Assembly: GCA_035712145.1 (NCBI GenBank) | Contig: DASTBI010000208.1 | Span: 1 to 46,114, forward strand | Length of the DNA stretch: 46,114 nucleotides | Reading direction: 5' to 3' | From: Candidatus Eisenbacteria bacterium | GTDB taxonomy: Bacteria > Eisenbacteria > RBG-16-71-46 | In this document: piece after piece, positions 1 through 11,018 of the stretch | Layout of the letters: each line of letters begins with the position of its first letter | Numbering within the stretch: position 1 is the first letter of the stretch | Notes under the pieces: model-generated | What the model was told of the DNA's origin: nothing | Seen by the model: only the letters and a program-made list of their open reading frames with translations | Databases searched by the model: none | Translations under genes and position numbers: made by a program

Positions 1-203
1 GTCATCGCCGCCTCGAACTGCGGCGCCTGCTCGGGAGTGATCTTCAGGGTCTTCTGCCACTTGTTCAGCGCCTTCTTGGCCATCTCCTCGGGGGATTGCC
101 CCTTGTGCTTTCCATAATCGCCCGCGACGACGTTCGGAGCGATGAGGGCAGTGGCAAGGACGAGCAGGACCAACGAAACCCAGCCCAAACGAACCAGCTT
201 CAT
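1..203 (-). CDS. Secreted protein, 3' end outside the window (possible Spy/CpxP-like)
   Basis: A minus-strand reading frame starts at ATG (201-203), six bases after a perfect AGGAGG (210-215), and stays open to the window edge, so the C-terminus is missing. The visible 67 residues begin MKLVRLGWVSLVLLVL, a clear signal peptide ending near the VVAG stretch. A short mature part follows, rich in Lys, Glu and Gln, with the phrase LKITPEQAPQFEAAM. The LTPEQ-like phrase near the N-terminus of a small exported protein resembles periplasmic Spy/CpxP-type chaperones, but too little is visible to name it. It is transcribed divergently from the SpmA-SpmB fusion gene, with 148 bp between the two starts. 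Confidence 0.6.
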   Translation of the reverse strand, partial: MKLVRLGWVSLVLLVLATALIAPNVVAGDYGKHKGQSPEEMAKKALNKWQKTLKITPEQAPQFEAAM

Positions 204-351
204 GGGGCACCTCCTGGAAGTTCTCACTGCAACCGAGCGGTCAGGCATGTAATGGCTCGTGGCGGGAGTCTACCCGGGTCGTAGGCAGCCGGCTACTCGA
301 AGAGCGGGTTTCTACTTGACCCTTCGCGCAGCGGCTCCCATCCTGCGCGCC

Positions 352-1590
352 ATGCTCAACTGGATTTGGGCTGCGTTCTTCCTCATCGCGTTTGCGGTCG
401 CGGTGTGGCAGGCCGCGGTGGGCGGGAAGCCCGAGGTGATGCAGGCGGTCGTGGCGGCGCTCTTCGACTCGTCCAAGACCGCCTTCGAGATTGCCCTCGG
501 ATTGACCGGCGTGATGACCCTGTGGCTCGGGCTCATGAAGATCGCCGAGAAGGCCGGCATCACCGAGATGATCGCGGCCGCGGTGGGCCCGCTCTTCCGC
601 CGCCTGTTCCCCGGCATCCCCCAAGGACATCCCGCGAGCGGCGCGATCGTGATGAACCGGTCCGCCAACATGCTTGGGCTCGACAACGCCGCCACACCGC
701 TCGGCCTCAAGGCGATGAAGGAGCTGCAGAGCCTCAACCCCGAGCCCGAGCGCGCCACCAACGACATGGTCCTGTTCATGGTGATGAACGCGTCGTCGGT
801 CACGCTCGTTCCGATATCGATCATGACCTTTCGCGCGCAGCTCGGCGCCGCGAATCCTGCCGACGTGTTCGTCCCGATCCTCATCGCCACGTACATTGCC
901 GACATCTCCGGCCTCTTGCTCGTGGCTTCGATCCAGAAGCTGAACCTCTTCAACGGTGTGGTGCTCGCCTGGCTCGGAGCGCTCACGCTCGCGGTGGGCG
1001 GCCTCGTCTGGTACTTCGCGCAGCTCCCGCACGATGCCGTGGCGGTGCAGTCGGCCATCCTCGCCAACGCCATCCTCATCGGGCTCATCGCCTCGTTCCT
1101 GATCATGGGTGCGTGGCGCAAGCTGCCGATGTACGAGACGTTCATCGATGGCGCCAAGGAAGGCTTCACCGTCGCGGTCGGCATCATCCCTTACCTGGTC
1201 GCCATCCTCGTCGCCGTCGGTTGCCTGCGTGCGAGCGGCGTCCTCGAGGCCTTCCTGGGCGCCATCAAGACCGGCGCCGCCAATCTGAGCTGGGATACGC
1301 GCTGGGTGGACGCCATGCCCACCGCGCTCATCAAGCCGCTGTCCGGCGGCGGGGCGCGCGGCATGATGGTGGAGACGATGAAGACCCTGGGCGCGGACTC
1401 ATTCGCCGGACGTCTCTCCTGCGTGATCCAGGGGAGCACCGAGACGACGTTCTACGTGCTGGCGGTGTACTTCGGCTCGGTGGGGGTGAAGAAGACCCGG
1501 CACGCGCTGCCCTGCGCGCTGGCCTCCGAGGTCTTCGGCGTGCTGGCGGCGATCGGGGTCACCTACCTGTTCTTCGGCGCGGTTCGCTGA
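352..1590 (+). CDS. Fused SpmA-SpmB nucleoside-recognition membrane protein
   Basis: A 412-residue polytopic membrane protein. I start it at the ATG at 352 because MLNWIWAAFFLIAFAVAV reads as a proper first membrane helix; the frame is open further upstream but that part is not membrane-like. The first half carries the SpmA signature (NRSANMLGLDNAATPLG) and the second half the SpmB signature (PLSGGGARGMMVETMK, then IQGSTETTFYVLAVYFGS). Many bacteria encode these as two adjacent genes; here they are one chain. In Bacillus they affect spore-core dehydration. In non-sporulating bacteria they are annotated as nucleoside-recognition-domain membrane proteins of unknown role. The family is clear but the substrate is not. 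Confidence 0.88.
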   Translation: MLNWIWAAFFLIAFAVAVWQAAVGGKPEVMQAVVAALFDSSKTAFEIALGLTGVMTLWLGLMKIAEKAGITEMIAAAVGPLFRRLFPGIPQGHPASGAIVMNRSANMLGLDNAATPLGLKAMKELQSLNPEPERATNDMVLFMVMNASSVTLVPISIMTFRAQLGAANPADVFVPILIATYIADISGLLLVASIQKLNLFNGVVLAWLGALTLAVGGLVWYFAQLPHDAVAVQSAILANAILIGLIASFLIMGAWRKLPMYETFIDGAKEGFTVAVGIIPYLVAILVAVGCLRASGVLEAFLGAIKTGAANLSWDTRWVDAMPTALIKPLSGGGARGMMVETMKTLGADSFAGRLSCVIQGSTETTFYVLAVYFGSVGVKKTRHALPCALASEVFGVLAAIGVTYLFFGAVR

Positions 1591-1699
1591 CCCCAGCTAC
1601 CGATCAAGATTGAATTGGCAAGACCCGGCGCGTACCGTGCCGAGTCGTCGCCAGGGGCGTTCGAGCTCCCCTCTCGCACCTTGGCCGCGCAGGTCCCCC

Positions 1700-3655
1700 A
1701 TGGTCCCGAGCGCGTTTCGAAGCCGTCTCGCGGGTTTCCTGGCTGTTCTTCTTCTCACGGTGTTCGGCGCCGTGGCGGCCGAAGCCATGAGTCGTGAAGC
1801 GCGGGCTGAAGCGCTCTATCGACGTGGGGTCGAGCGATTCACTCTAGCGTCGGCCGATTCCCAGCGCGCGGCCCTGGAGGATCTCGAGGAAGCCGCCCGA
1901 CTGGCGCCTCGACGCAAGGACGTTTGGCTCGCTCTGGGAAAGGCATGCCTCGAGAGTGGCCGCACCGCACGAGGTCGCTCCTGTCTCTCGCGGCTGGTGC
2001 GTATGGGCGGCGATGATTTCGAGACCTGGTTCACGCTTGGAGAAGCGTGGAAAGGGGATTGGCTGCGGACGGTCGAGCGCGTGTCGCTCGACAAGGCGAG
2101 CCATTGCTACGATCGCGCCACTCGCGTCGCTCCCGATCGCGCGGAGGGCTGGACCGCGGCCGCGTCGATCGCGCTCCTCCGCGGGCAGGCCCGTGACGCG
2201 GCGCTGGCTGCGGGGCGCGCACGCCTCATCGACCTTGAAGGTCGCGAACCGGCCTTGGTCGCCGCCGCGGCCTTGTACCGGCTCGGGCTCGTGACCGAGG
2301 CGGACAGCGCATTCCGCTTCGTCCGCGCCCGGTTTTCCGATGGTTGGCTGGAATCCTTCCGGTGGGAGGGCACCGATCCGGATCTCACCACTTCCGAGAA
2401 CGAGGCCGAGCTGGATGGGCTGACGCGCTGGGCGCTGGCGCGCTTCCTCTTTCGCGAAGGCGATCGGGTGCGATGGGACCAGCGTGCGGAGCTGTTCGTT
2501 CGTTACGGACCCCCGGCGCACATCGAGCTCGATCCGGTTTGGGCGGCGCTCGAGTTCGTCTATCCACGGCACGCGAAGATCATGTACGCGCCCGATCCGA
2601 TTCCTTTCTCGTTCCACATGCAGGTCTGGCACTACCCGCAGCTCGGTATCAACGCGGTGCTCTGGGATCGGTCGTTGCGCTATTCCTACGATTTCCCCTA
2701 CGCGAACGACCGAAGCATGGACCCCGTTCCCGACCTGGCGCTCGTGGACTCACGCGCCGATCTGATCGCCCTCGACGGTGGACGCGGGGTCTTTCGAGCA
2801 CTTCCCCCCGGAGCGGAGCCGCTCTCGCTCAAGGCGATCGTGAATCGTTTCCCGACTAAAGACGCCATGAGCGTGGTGACTCATCTCTTTTCCCCCGGCA
2901 CACCCGCCGAGTCGCTGTGGGGCTCATGGGCGGTCGCCGACGAGCACGGCCGAGTGGTCCATCGCGACTCCGGGCCACTGTCCGTCTCAGCCTGCGATCC
3001 GGCCGGAGAGCAGCTGATCGAGTTCGCGACCGTGCTCCCGCCGGGCGACTACCGAGTCGACGTCGCCGTCCGGAAGGGCTCGCGTGGTCGGGGAGTGGCT
3101 CATCTCGGGATCCGGGTGAACGGACCGCCCGGACCGCTGGTGATGAGCGACCTGGTGCTGGTCTGTGACGATGCGCTCACCTCCATAGGTGCCGCGGAAG
3201 TTCGCCTGAGCCCGAACGTCGAGAAGCACATCGACGATCCGCGCTCCGTCGCCTTCTACTACGAGCTCGAGGGCTTGGGTCTCGGAGAAGACGGGCAGGG
3301 TCGTTTCTCCTACACCTGCACGGTGCACCCGATCGAGCGGCTAGGTAAGGAAGCAACGATGGCGGCCGTCTACCAAGCCACACGCGAAGAGGAGAACGCC
3401 GGCACCCATCGGCGCCAGTTCGTCACCGTGCCCGTCTCGTCGCTCGGTCCCGGGTATTACGAAGCGAGGGTTCGGGTGAAGGATCTGGTCACGGGCGCCG
3501 AGACCGTCGCCGCAGCTCAGTTCTCGAAGGGGTATATCCCGGCCGCGGAGCGCGATCGATCTCGCCCGCCTGCCAACCGACTCAGTGTCTGGCGCTACGA
3601 GAGCGCTTCCTCGGCCACCGTTACGAGTGCGGAGGGACCAGCACTTATCCCATGA
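1700..3655 (+). CDS. TPR and GWxTD-domain secreted protein
   Basis: A 651-residue exported protein. The ATG at 1700 gives the signal peptide MVPSAFRSRLAGFLAVLLL ending near AEA. Residues about 35-230 form TPR-like helical repeats (ALYRRGVERF, EEAARLAPRRKDVWLALGK). The GWxTD-type region follows: the DPDLTT and NEAELDGLTRWALARF phrases, then WDQRAELFVRYGPPAHIE, which matches the family's xxRGxxYIRYGPPDxIE core, then QVWHYP. The C-terminal 300 residues look like beta-sandwich segments (LPPGDYRVDVAVRKG). GWxTD proteins are common in FCB-group and Acidobacteria-type genomes and have no settled biochemical function. The literal GWxTD pentapeptide is altered here to RVRWDQ. Confidence 0.82.
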   Translation: MVPSAFRSRLAGFLAVLLLTVFGAVAAEAMSREARAEALYRRGVERFTLASADSQRAALEDLEEAARLAPRRKDVWLALGKACLESGRTARGRSCLSRLVRMGGDDFETWFTLGEAWKGDWLRTVERVSLDKASHCYDRATRVAPDRAEGWTAAASIALLRGQARDAALAAGRARLIDLEGREPALVAAAALYRLGLVTEADSAFRFVRARFSDGWLESFRWEGTDPDLTTSENEAELDGLTRWALARFLFREGDRVRWDQRAELFVRYGPPAHIELDPVWAALEFVYPRHAKIMYAPDPIPFSFHMQVWHYPQLGINAVLWDRSLRYSYDFPYANDRSMDPVPDLALVDSRADLIALDGGRGVFRALPPGAEPLSLKAIVNRFPTKDAMSVVTHLFSPGTPAESLWGSWAVADEHGRVVHRDSGPLSVSACDPAGEQLIEFATVLPPGDYRVDVAVRKGSRGRGVAHLGIRVNGPPGPLVMSDLVLVCDDALTSIGAAEVRLSPNVEKHIDDPRSVAFYYELEGLGLGEDGQGRFSYTCTVHPIERLGKEATMAAVYQATREEENAGTHRRQFVTVPVSSLGPGYYEARVRVKDLVTGAETVAAAQFSKGYIPAAERDRSRPPANRLSVWRYESASSATVTSAEGPALIP

Positions 3656-3830
3656 GAATTGGCTTGTCGCCCAGAGCCAGGGATGCCGGCGGCGCGGTCC
3701 GGCCCGCCATGGGAGCCGCGTCCGAGCTGAAGGAGGAGCACCGGGTCTGGCGTTCCGGGGGCGTTCTGTGCTCCACTTTTCGCCCCAGGCGATACCCGCG
3801 CCTGCACGCTCCCGGAAAGGACTCGAGGAC

Positions 3831-4559
3831 ATGCCCAGATTCGGATGCCTGCTGGCGGCGCTGATCCTGTTGGGGTCGGCCGGTGCCATGGCCGCTCCCA
3901 AGGAAAAGAACAAGCGCGGCGACGTGATCTGGGTCCATCCACGCTACGACAGCCTCAAGATCCAGAGCATCGCGTTCATGCCGGTCGCCGCGTACGACAA
4001 CAACTTCCAGAACGAGAAGATCGTCGAGGGACAGCTGAGCGCCGCCTTGCGCGGGAGCGGCTACCGGTGGATCTCAGCGGCCACCACCAAGTCGATGCTC
4101 AGCTCGGCGATCGGCGACAGCGCGCTCGGCGTCATCGACCGTGGGATCCTGACTCACGGCCGCGTCGACTCGCTCGCCGCCAGGCGGCTTTGCCGCGCGC
4201 TTCGGGTGACGGCGCTGCTCTCGGCGCGCATCGATCTCTTCGAGCAGGTGGAGGTCGAGTGGAACCAGTCGGGCAAGCCATCGACCACCGTTCATGTGCG
4301 ATCGGCCGTGGTGGATTCCAGCGGCCTTCTGCTGTGGACCGCCTCGGGCAGCGAGACGGCCGAAGGTCCATACCATGACGCGAACGCCGCGACGCTCGGC
4401 GTCAAGGGGTCGGGTCTCACCAACGAGCCCATCAAGGGGCAGAGTGGCGCGCCGAGCTTCCAGGACGTGACCACACGGCTGTTCACGCGCTGGGCGACAC
4501 ACTTCCCGGCATTCAAGCCGGCGGAAGCGGCGGCCCCCGAGTCGGCGCCCGCCAAGTGA
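3831..4559 (+). CDS. Secreted protein of unknown function (LpoB/CsgG-like fold suspected)
   Basis: A 242-residue protein starting at ATG 3831, with GGAAAGG and GAGG upstream. The signal peptide is MPRFGCLLAALILLGSAG, cleaved after AMA. The mature part opens with KIQSIAFMPVAAYDNNFQNE, then alternates helix and strand, with a Ser/Gly-rich stretch around residues 170-200. The order (conserved 'VMPF'-like strand, helix with ...VEGQLSAALRGSGY, then a strand with TALLSARID) recalls the CsgG/LpoB/GNA1162 type of periplasmic lipoprotein, but no lipobox is present and similarity is only by pattern. It ends four bases before the tadA start, so the two are probably co-transcribed. In the gap before it (3735-3774) lies a long-loop inverted repeat, GGAGCAC/GTGCTCC. 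Confidence 0.65.
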   Translation: MPRFGCLLAALILLGSAGAMAAPKEKNKRGDVIWVHPRYDSLKIQSIAFMPVAAYDNNFQNEKIVEGQLSAALRGSGYRWISAATTKSMLSSAIGDSALGVIDRGILTHGRVDSLAARRLCRALRVTALLSARIDLFEQVEVEWNQSGKPSTTVHVRSAVVDSSGLLLWTASGSETAEGPYHDANAATLGVKGSGLTNEPIKGQSGAPSFQDVTTRLFTRWATHFPAFKPAEAAAPESAPAK

Positions 4560-4563
4560 TCCG

Positions 4564-5055
4564 GTGCTGATTCGCGACGACCAGCAAGGCATGCGCGCCG
4601 CCCTGCGCGAAGCGCAGGCGTCCGCGGACGACGACGAGGTCCCGATCGGCTGTGTGATCGTCCACGAAGGGCTCATCGTGGGCCGTGGCCGCAATCAAAT
4701 GGAGCGCCTCCAGGACGCCACCGCGCACGCCGAGATGGTCGCGATCGGCGCGGCCTCGAGCACGCTCGGCACCTGGCGGCTCAACGAGTGCACCATGTAC
4801 GTGACGCTCGAGCCGTGCGCGATGTGCGCGGGGGCGATCATCCTGTCGCGGGTCGGCCGTCTGGTGTACGCCGCCATCGATCCCAAGGCAGGCGCATGCG
4901 GATCGGTGCTCGATGTCATCCACGAGCCGCGCCTCAACCATCGTGTCGAGATCGAAAGCGGCGTGCTGGCGGAAGAGTGCGGCGCTCTGCTGAAGGCGTT
5001 CTTTCAGCGCAAGCGCCGTGAGGCCGCCGAGCAGGCCGAGCCCGGACACGCGTAG
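4564..5055 (+). CDS. tadA: tRNA adenosine(34) deaminase TadA
   Basis: A 163-residue protein that deaminates A34 of tRNA-Arg(ACG) to inosine in the cytoplasm. The zinc-dependent cytidine/deoxycytidylate deaminase motifs are complete: HAE at residues 55-57 (zinc His and proton-shuttle Glu) and PCAMCAGA at 84-91 (zinc ligands Cys85 and Cys88). The start is a GTG four bases after the previous stop. An internal ATG at 4591 would remove the first helix that lines up with E. coli TadA, so I prefer the GTG. The C-terminal helix ending FFQRKRREA is typical of the family. The 3' end lies 43 bp before the M1 aminopeptidase start. Confidence 0.95.
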   Translation: MLIRDDQQGMRAALREAQASADDDEVPIGCVIVHEGLIVGRGRNQMERLQDATAHAEMVAIGAASSTLGTWRLNECTMYVTLEPCAMCAGAIILSRVGRLVYAAIDPKAGACGSVLDVIHEPRLNHRVEIESGVLAEECGALLKAFFQRKRREAAEQAEPGHA

Positions 5056-5098
5056 CGTCATTCTCGCTCCATCCATCTCACCCGACCGGGAGGCCCGT

Positions 5099-7741
<2,643 letters not shown>

Positions 7742-7763
7742 CCGGCCGGAGCGGTCCAGCCGG

Positions 7764-9092
7764 CTAGGCGCCTGCGATCTGGCGAACCGCCTTGAGCACG
7801 ACATCCACCTCTTCCGGTGTGTTCACCAGGCTCGGCGCGAGTCGGGCGTAAGTCGGCTTGTAGGGCGTCGTGCTGGCAATGATCTTCCGCTCGAGCAGGC
7901 GCTTGACCGTGTCCTCGGGTGACACTCCGGCCACTTCGAAGCAGACCATGCCGGCCGACAGCGCCGGATCGCGCGGCGTGTGGAGGGTCACGTTCTTCAT
8001 CGCCGCCAGTCCGGCCTTGCACTGATCGTTGAGATCACGAATCCGCTTCGCGACCCGAGCGCGACCGATCTTCTCGTGGAAACGAAACGCCGCGCTCATG
8101 GCCCACTGGTGCTCGTAGGCGTGGAAGCCGCCCGGCGTCATGTCGTAGGCCGTGGTCGGCCGCGGTGTCGTGTCCCCGTTCATCCACGCCATGAAAGCGC
8201 CCATGTCGGCGAAGGTCGGAATGGTCGGACGCAGCTTCGCCCATTGGCCGGCCTTGCCCCATACGATCCCGGTGCCGCGCGGAGCGAACATCCACTTGTG
8301 GGTGCCGGCGCAGAAGAAGTCGGCGCCCAGCTCGGCCACCGTCTCGTCGACCGCGCCGAGTCCATGCACGCCGTCGACCACCAGCAGGATCTGGTCTTTC
8401 TCGGAGCGATTGCGATTGGCTTCGCGCACCACGGCGGCGAGCGCCGGAATGGGGAGGCGCATCCCCGTGCTCGAGTGAACCCAGGTCAGTCCAACCACGC
8501 GGGTGTTCGGCCTGAACGCCGATCGCAACCGGCCCGTCATCTCGTCCGTCGTCGCGATCGAGGACTTCTCGAAGAGCGGCACCCGGCGCACCGTGGCCCC
8601 GGCCTTTGCGGCCGCGAGCCGGATCGACTCGTGATGGGAGTAGTGATCGTGGGTCGTCGTCAGGATCTCGTCGCTCGGCGAAAGAGGCAGCCCGTGGTAA
8701 ACGAGTGCTAAGCCGGTCGTGGTGTTGCTCGTGATCGCCAGCTCGTCGCGCCTGGCGCCCAGATAACCGGCCATGTCGTCGCGGATCTTGTACTGGATGT
8801 TGTCCGCCTGCTGGAACATGCGGTGCTCGACCGTGAGGACAGGTTCGGCGTCCAGCACCCGGCGAAAATCCTCGATGGCGTCCCGCACCGGCTTCGGATG
8901 CGAGACGATGTAGAAGCTGGCGAAGTGGAGGTATTCCTTGGTCAGCGCGAACTGGGCGCGCACCGTGGACCACTGGGACAAGTCCGGCAGCGGCGCGGTC
9001 TGCTTCTCGAGGGCCGCGAGGAGACGCCCGGGGGTGAGAACAGCGGCGGTCGCGGCGGCGGCGGTGTTGATGAACTCACGGCGAGTGAGCAT
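7764..9092 (-). CDS. Tat-exported PLP-dependent class V aminotransferase-fold enzyme
   Basis: A 442-residue fold-type I PLP enzyme of the NifS/isopenicillin-N-epimerase-like branch. The ATG at 9092, behind AAGGAGGGCC, starts MLTRREFINTAAAATAAV, a twin-arginine signal (TRREFI), so the folded holoenzyme is probably exported by Tat. The PLP Schiff-base lysine is Lys266 in GTHKWMF. The preceding VVDGVHGLGAV carries the cofactor Asp and His, and SNTTTGLALV the phosphate-binding turn. HDHYSHHES and HSSTGMRLPI are substrate-side loops seen in this group. Exported class V enzymes with this architecture are common in Gram-negative genomes but few have known substrates. Desulfurase, epimerase or lyase activity cannot be told apart from sequence alone. 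Confidence 0.88.
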   Translation of the reverse strand: MLTRREFINTAAAATAAVLTPGRLLAALEKQTAPLPDLSQWSTVRAQFALTKEYLHFASFYIVSHPKPVRDAIEDFRRVLDAEPVLTVEHRMFQQADNIQYKIRDDMAGYLGARRDELAITSNTTTGLALVYHGLPLSPSDEILTTTHDHYSHHESIRLAAAKAGATVRRVPLFEKSSIATTDEMTGRLRSAFRPNTRVVGLTWVHSSTGMRLPIPALAAVVREANRNRSEKDQILLVVDGVHGLGAVDETVAELGADFFCAGTHKWMFAPRGTGIVWGKAGQWAKLRPTIPTFADMGAFMAWMNGDTTPRPTTAYDMTPGGFHAYEHQWAMSAAFRFHEKIGRARVAKRIRDLNDQCKAGLAAMKNVTLHTPRDPALSAGMVCFEVAGVSPEDTVKRLLERKIIASTTPYKPTYARLAPSLVNTPEEVDVVLKAVRQIAGA

Positions 9093-9195
9093 CGAGGGCC
9101 CTCCTTGGCGCCGCAGACTAGCACCTCGGAGGACGCGAGACGCTCCGGCGTTTCCGATCGATGGACAGGCGTCCTTGCGCAGCTCCAAATGCCGA

Positions 9196-9223
9196 GTCGG
9201 GCCCCTCTGTCGAAGGGCCCGAC
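9196..9223 (-). terminator. Hairpin downstream of the small outer-membrane protein gene
   Basis: Perfect 9-bp inverted repeat GTCGGGCCC/GGGCCCGAC with a 10-nt loop, starting about 40 nt past the stop of the minus-strand gene ending at 9262. There is no U-tract, so intrinsic termination is plausible but unproven. Confidence 0.5.
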
Positions 9224-9261
9224 GGGCAGCCAGATGAATCCAAGCGGCTTTTTCGATTTAC

Positions 9262-9741
9262 CTAGAATCGAACTCCGCCCGCGATCTGCACCTGGCTATC
9301 ATCCGCGATCGTTCCCCGCAACTGCGCGAACGGGCGAACGTCGCCGTGCTTCTTACCGATGCCGGTCAGGACATTGAGTCCGACGTCGGTATCGTTGTCT
9401 CGACCGTCCCGGTCCACCACCATGAGCGCTGGTCCTCCGCCCACCCAGAAGGCCGGGCCCGACGTGTTCAGGTCGTAATGGAAGTCGCCATTCATGGCGA
9501 ACTGATCCCGGCTGTCGCCGACCGTCAGATCGACATTGGGATTGAAGTACCAGTGTCGACTGGACCCGACCTGGGTGAGCAGACCGCCGCCAACAGCGAC
9601 TCGATCGCCATCCGTGACACCGGCGCGGACGTCGCCGTCCACTCCAGCGCGCGCCATCTGGGGCGCGACGATCGAGATCAAGCCAAGCAGAGCGGCGGTG
9701 CCGATACCTGCAACGTAGCGACGCATGTTGTGGCTTCGCAT
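9262..9741 (-). CDS. Small outer-membrane beta-barrel-like protein
   Basis: A 159-residue exported protein. The ATG at 9741 is preceded by GCAGGAGACCCTC, which favours this start over the second ATG (9726). The signal peptide runs to MARA. The mature part is a series of alternating-polarity beta strands with short turns (FNPNVDLTVGDSRDQ, FHYDLNTSGPAFWVGGG) and ends in QIAGGVRF. A terminal aromatic Phe on an amphipathic strand is the usual beta-signal for outer-membrane insertion. Length suits an 8-stranded barrel of the OmpX/OmpW or outer-membrane-porin-fold type. The function is unknown. Confidence 0.7.
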   Translation of the reverse strand: MRSHNMRRYVAGIGTAALLGLISIVAPQMARAGVDGDVRAGVTDGDRVAVGGGLLTQVGSSRHWYFNPNVDLTVGDSRDQFAMNGDFHYDLNTSGPAFWVGGGPALMVVDRDGRDNDTDVGLNVLTGIGKKHGDVRPFAQLRGTIADDSQVQIAGGVRF

Positions 9742-9891
9742 GAGGGTCTCCTGCGGGGCGCCTTGGCGCTTGCCGCGGGGCCTATGGTTCGAGGCGGTGG
9801 AGCAGCTTCGCCCTCGGAGGGAACATCGGCCTCCTGCCTCGCGTGATCATTTGCTGCAGGGTGGAACTGCAGTCGATGTGCCACGTGGGGT

Positions 9892-9937
9892 CGAACGGCT
9901 CAACATGCTGAGATCATTCGGGCTACAGAGCCGTTCG
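9892..9937. repeat. 10-bp inverted repeat with 26-nt spacer
   Basis: CGAACGGCTC at 9892-9901 and its exact complement GAGCCGTTCG at 9928-9937. It lies upstream of the beta-barrel gene (start 9741, minus strand), so it could be an operator or an RNA stem. No regulator is assigned. Confidence 0.5.
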
Positions 9938-10035
9938 CATCCGAACACGCTTGAAACCCGGTCCTGATGGCAGGTAGTTGGTACAACCGCTCAATTGCCA
10001 GGGAAGAGTCAAGAGCGGCGGCTGCATTGGCCGGG

Positions 10036-10057
10036 CACGCCGTCGATCGACGGCGTG
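10036..10057 (-). terminator. 22-bp perfect palindrome after the LuxR-type regulator gene
   Basis: CACGCCGTCGA followed immediately by TCGACGGCGTG, with no spacer, begins 4 nt past the stop of the minus-strand regulator gene. As RNA it would fold to a strong stem without a U-tract. A terminator or a DNA-level dyad is possible. Confidence 0.45.
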
Positions 10058-10061
10058 AGCT

Positions 10062-10850
10062 TCAGGAGCCGACCGGGCGCTTCTTGAAGATGGCGGGGTT
10101 TCGCGCGAGGAAGAGACCAGCCTGCAGGCGGTCGGCGAGCCCCAGCTTCTCGAGGATGCGGCCGACGTGCTTCTTCACCGTCGGCTCGCTGATCTTGAGC
10201 GAGGTCGAGATCTCCTTGTTCGATTGACCTTCGGCGATCATCGCGGCCACTTCCAGCTCGCGCGTCGAGAGGTTGTCGGCGCCGCGATCCCGCTGGTCGG
10301 CGTTGATGAGCCCGTTGGTCGTGGTCGGGTCGTACCAGGCATGCCCTTCCATCACGGCACGCACCGCGCGGAACAGGTCTTCCGGATCGGCGCTGCGGCG
10401 CAGGGTGGCCATGGCGCCCTGCGTGACCGCGAGCTGAAGGCAATCGATGCCGATGATGCACGCCACCTTCGGGGCCGGAACGCCCAGGCGCCGTGAGGGA
10501 GGGTTGAGCACCAGGCAGTTGTCCGCCCCGCGCTCGGACAGTGCCACGATCCTGAGCTGCGGCAGCTCGGCGCGCAGCGCCGGTATGGCCGGCGTCTTGT
10601 CCTGGCCGAGGAGGTTGAGCGAGAGGATCAGGACGTCCGGCCGCAACGCCCGGCACTCCTGGATCGTCTCGTCCACCGTGGCCGCCTCACCCACGACTTC
10701 GAAATCCGGCTCGCCGTCGAGCAAGCCCACCAGTCCGCCGCGGTCGATCGCCTGGCTGTCCGCCACGATCAGGCGCGCGCGCTTCCGGTGGTTCGCCTCG
10801 CGACGAACGGCGCGGGGACGGCGCTTTGGCATGGGCCTTTGGTGGGGCAT
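10062..10850 (-). CDS. LuxR-type regulator with an atypical receiver domain
   Basis: A 262-residue DNA-binding regulator of NarL/FixJ architecture. Residues 26-168 resemble a receiver: Asp31 in LIVADSQAID suits the metal-binding acidic site. However, the phosphoacceptor position in PDVLILSLNLLG is Ser77 instead of Asp. The conserved Lys after the last strand is also absent (ATLRRSADPEDLF). About 25 extra residues with Cys112, Cys131 and Cys137 are inserted between the fourth strand and the following helix. The C-terminal LuxR helix-turn-helix (194-250, LSTRELEVAAMIAEG then SEPTVKKHVGRILEKL) is complete. No kinase gene is adjacent. I infer control by something other than phosphorylation. An ATG at 10832 is an alternative start. 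Confidence 0.85.
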   Translation of the reverse strand: MPHQRPMPKRRPRAVRREANHRKRARLIVADSQAIDRGGLVGLLDGEPDFEVVGEAATVDETIQECRALRPDVLILSLNLLGQDKTPAIPALRAELPQLRIVALSERGADNCLVLNPPSRRLGVPAPKVACIIGIDCLQLAVTQGAMATLRRSADPEDLFRAVRAVMEGHAWYDPTTTNGLINADQRDRGADNLSTRELEVAAMIAEGQSNKEISTSLKISEPTVKKHVGRILEKLGLADRLQAGLFLARNPAIFKKRPVGS

Positions 10851-11018
10851 CCGGTTCGCTCACTCCGGTCGACGATCTGCGACTCCACGCATGCTCGCGA
10901 CATGGTACCAAAGGTCCAGTCGCAAGTCTCCATGCGTCCCATAGTTAGCGCTGCCCGAAAAGCGCAGGTTGCGGGTGAGCCGCGGCTCGACGAGAGCGCG
11001 GAGCCGGGGGTGGGACCG

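Larger units (their letters stand above)
9742..10061. other. Intergenic region with two dyads, no gene seen
   Basis: No convincing coding frame is present in these 320 bp. The region separates two minus-strand genes, so it should hold the promoter of the beta-barrel gene. It contains an 8-bp palindrome CCACGTGG (9881-9888), a 10-bp inverted repeat CGAACGGCTC/GAGCCGTTCG with a 26-nt spacer (9892-9901 and 9928-9937), and a 22-bp perfect palindrome close to the upstream gene's stop. Confidence 0.6.

Noticed and set aside
241-1032. 263-residue minus-strand frame
   Set aside because: It lies entirely antisense to the SpmA-SpmB fusion gene; the composition (Arg, His, Glu runs) is what GC-rich antisense frames give.
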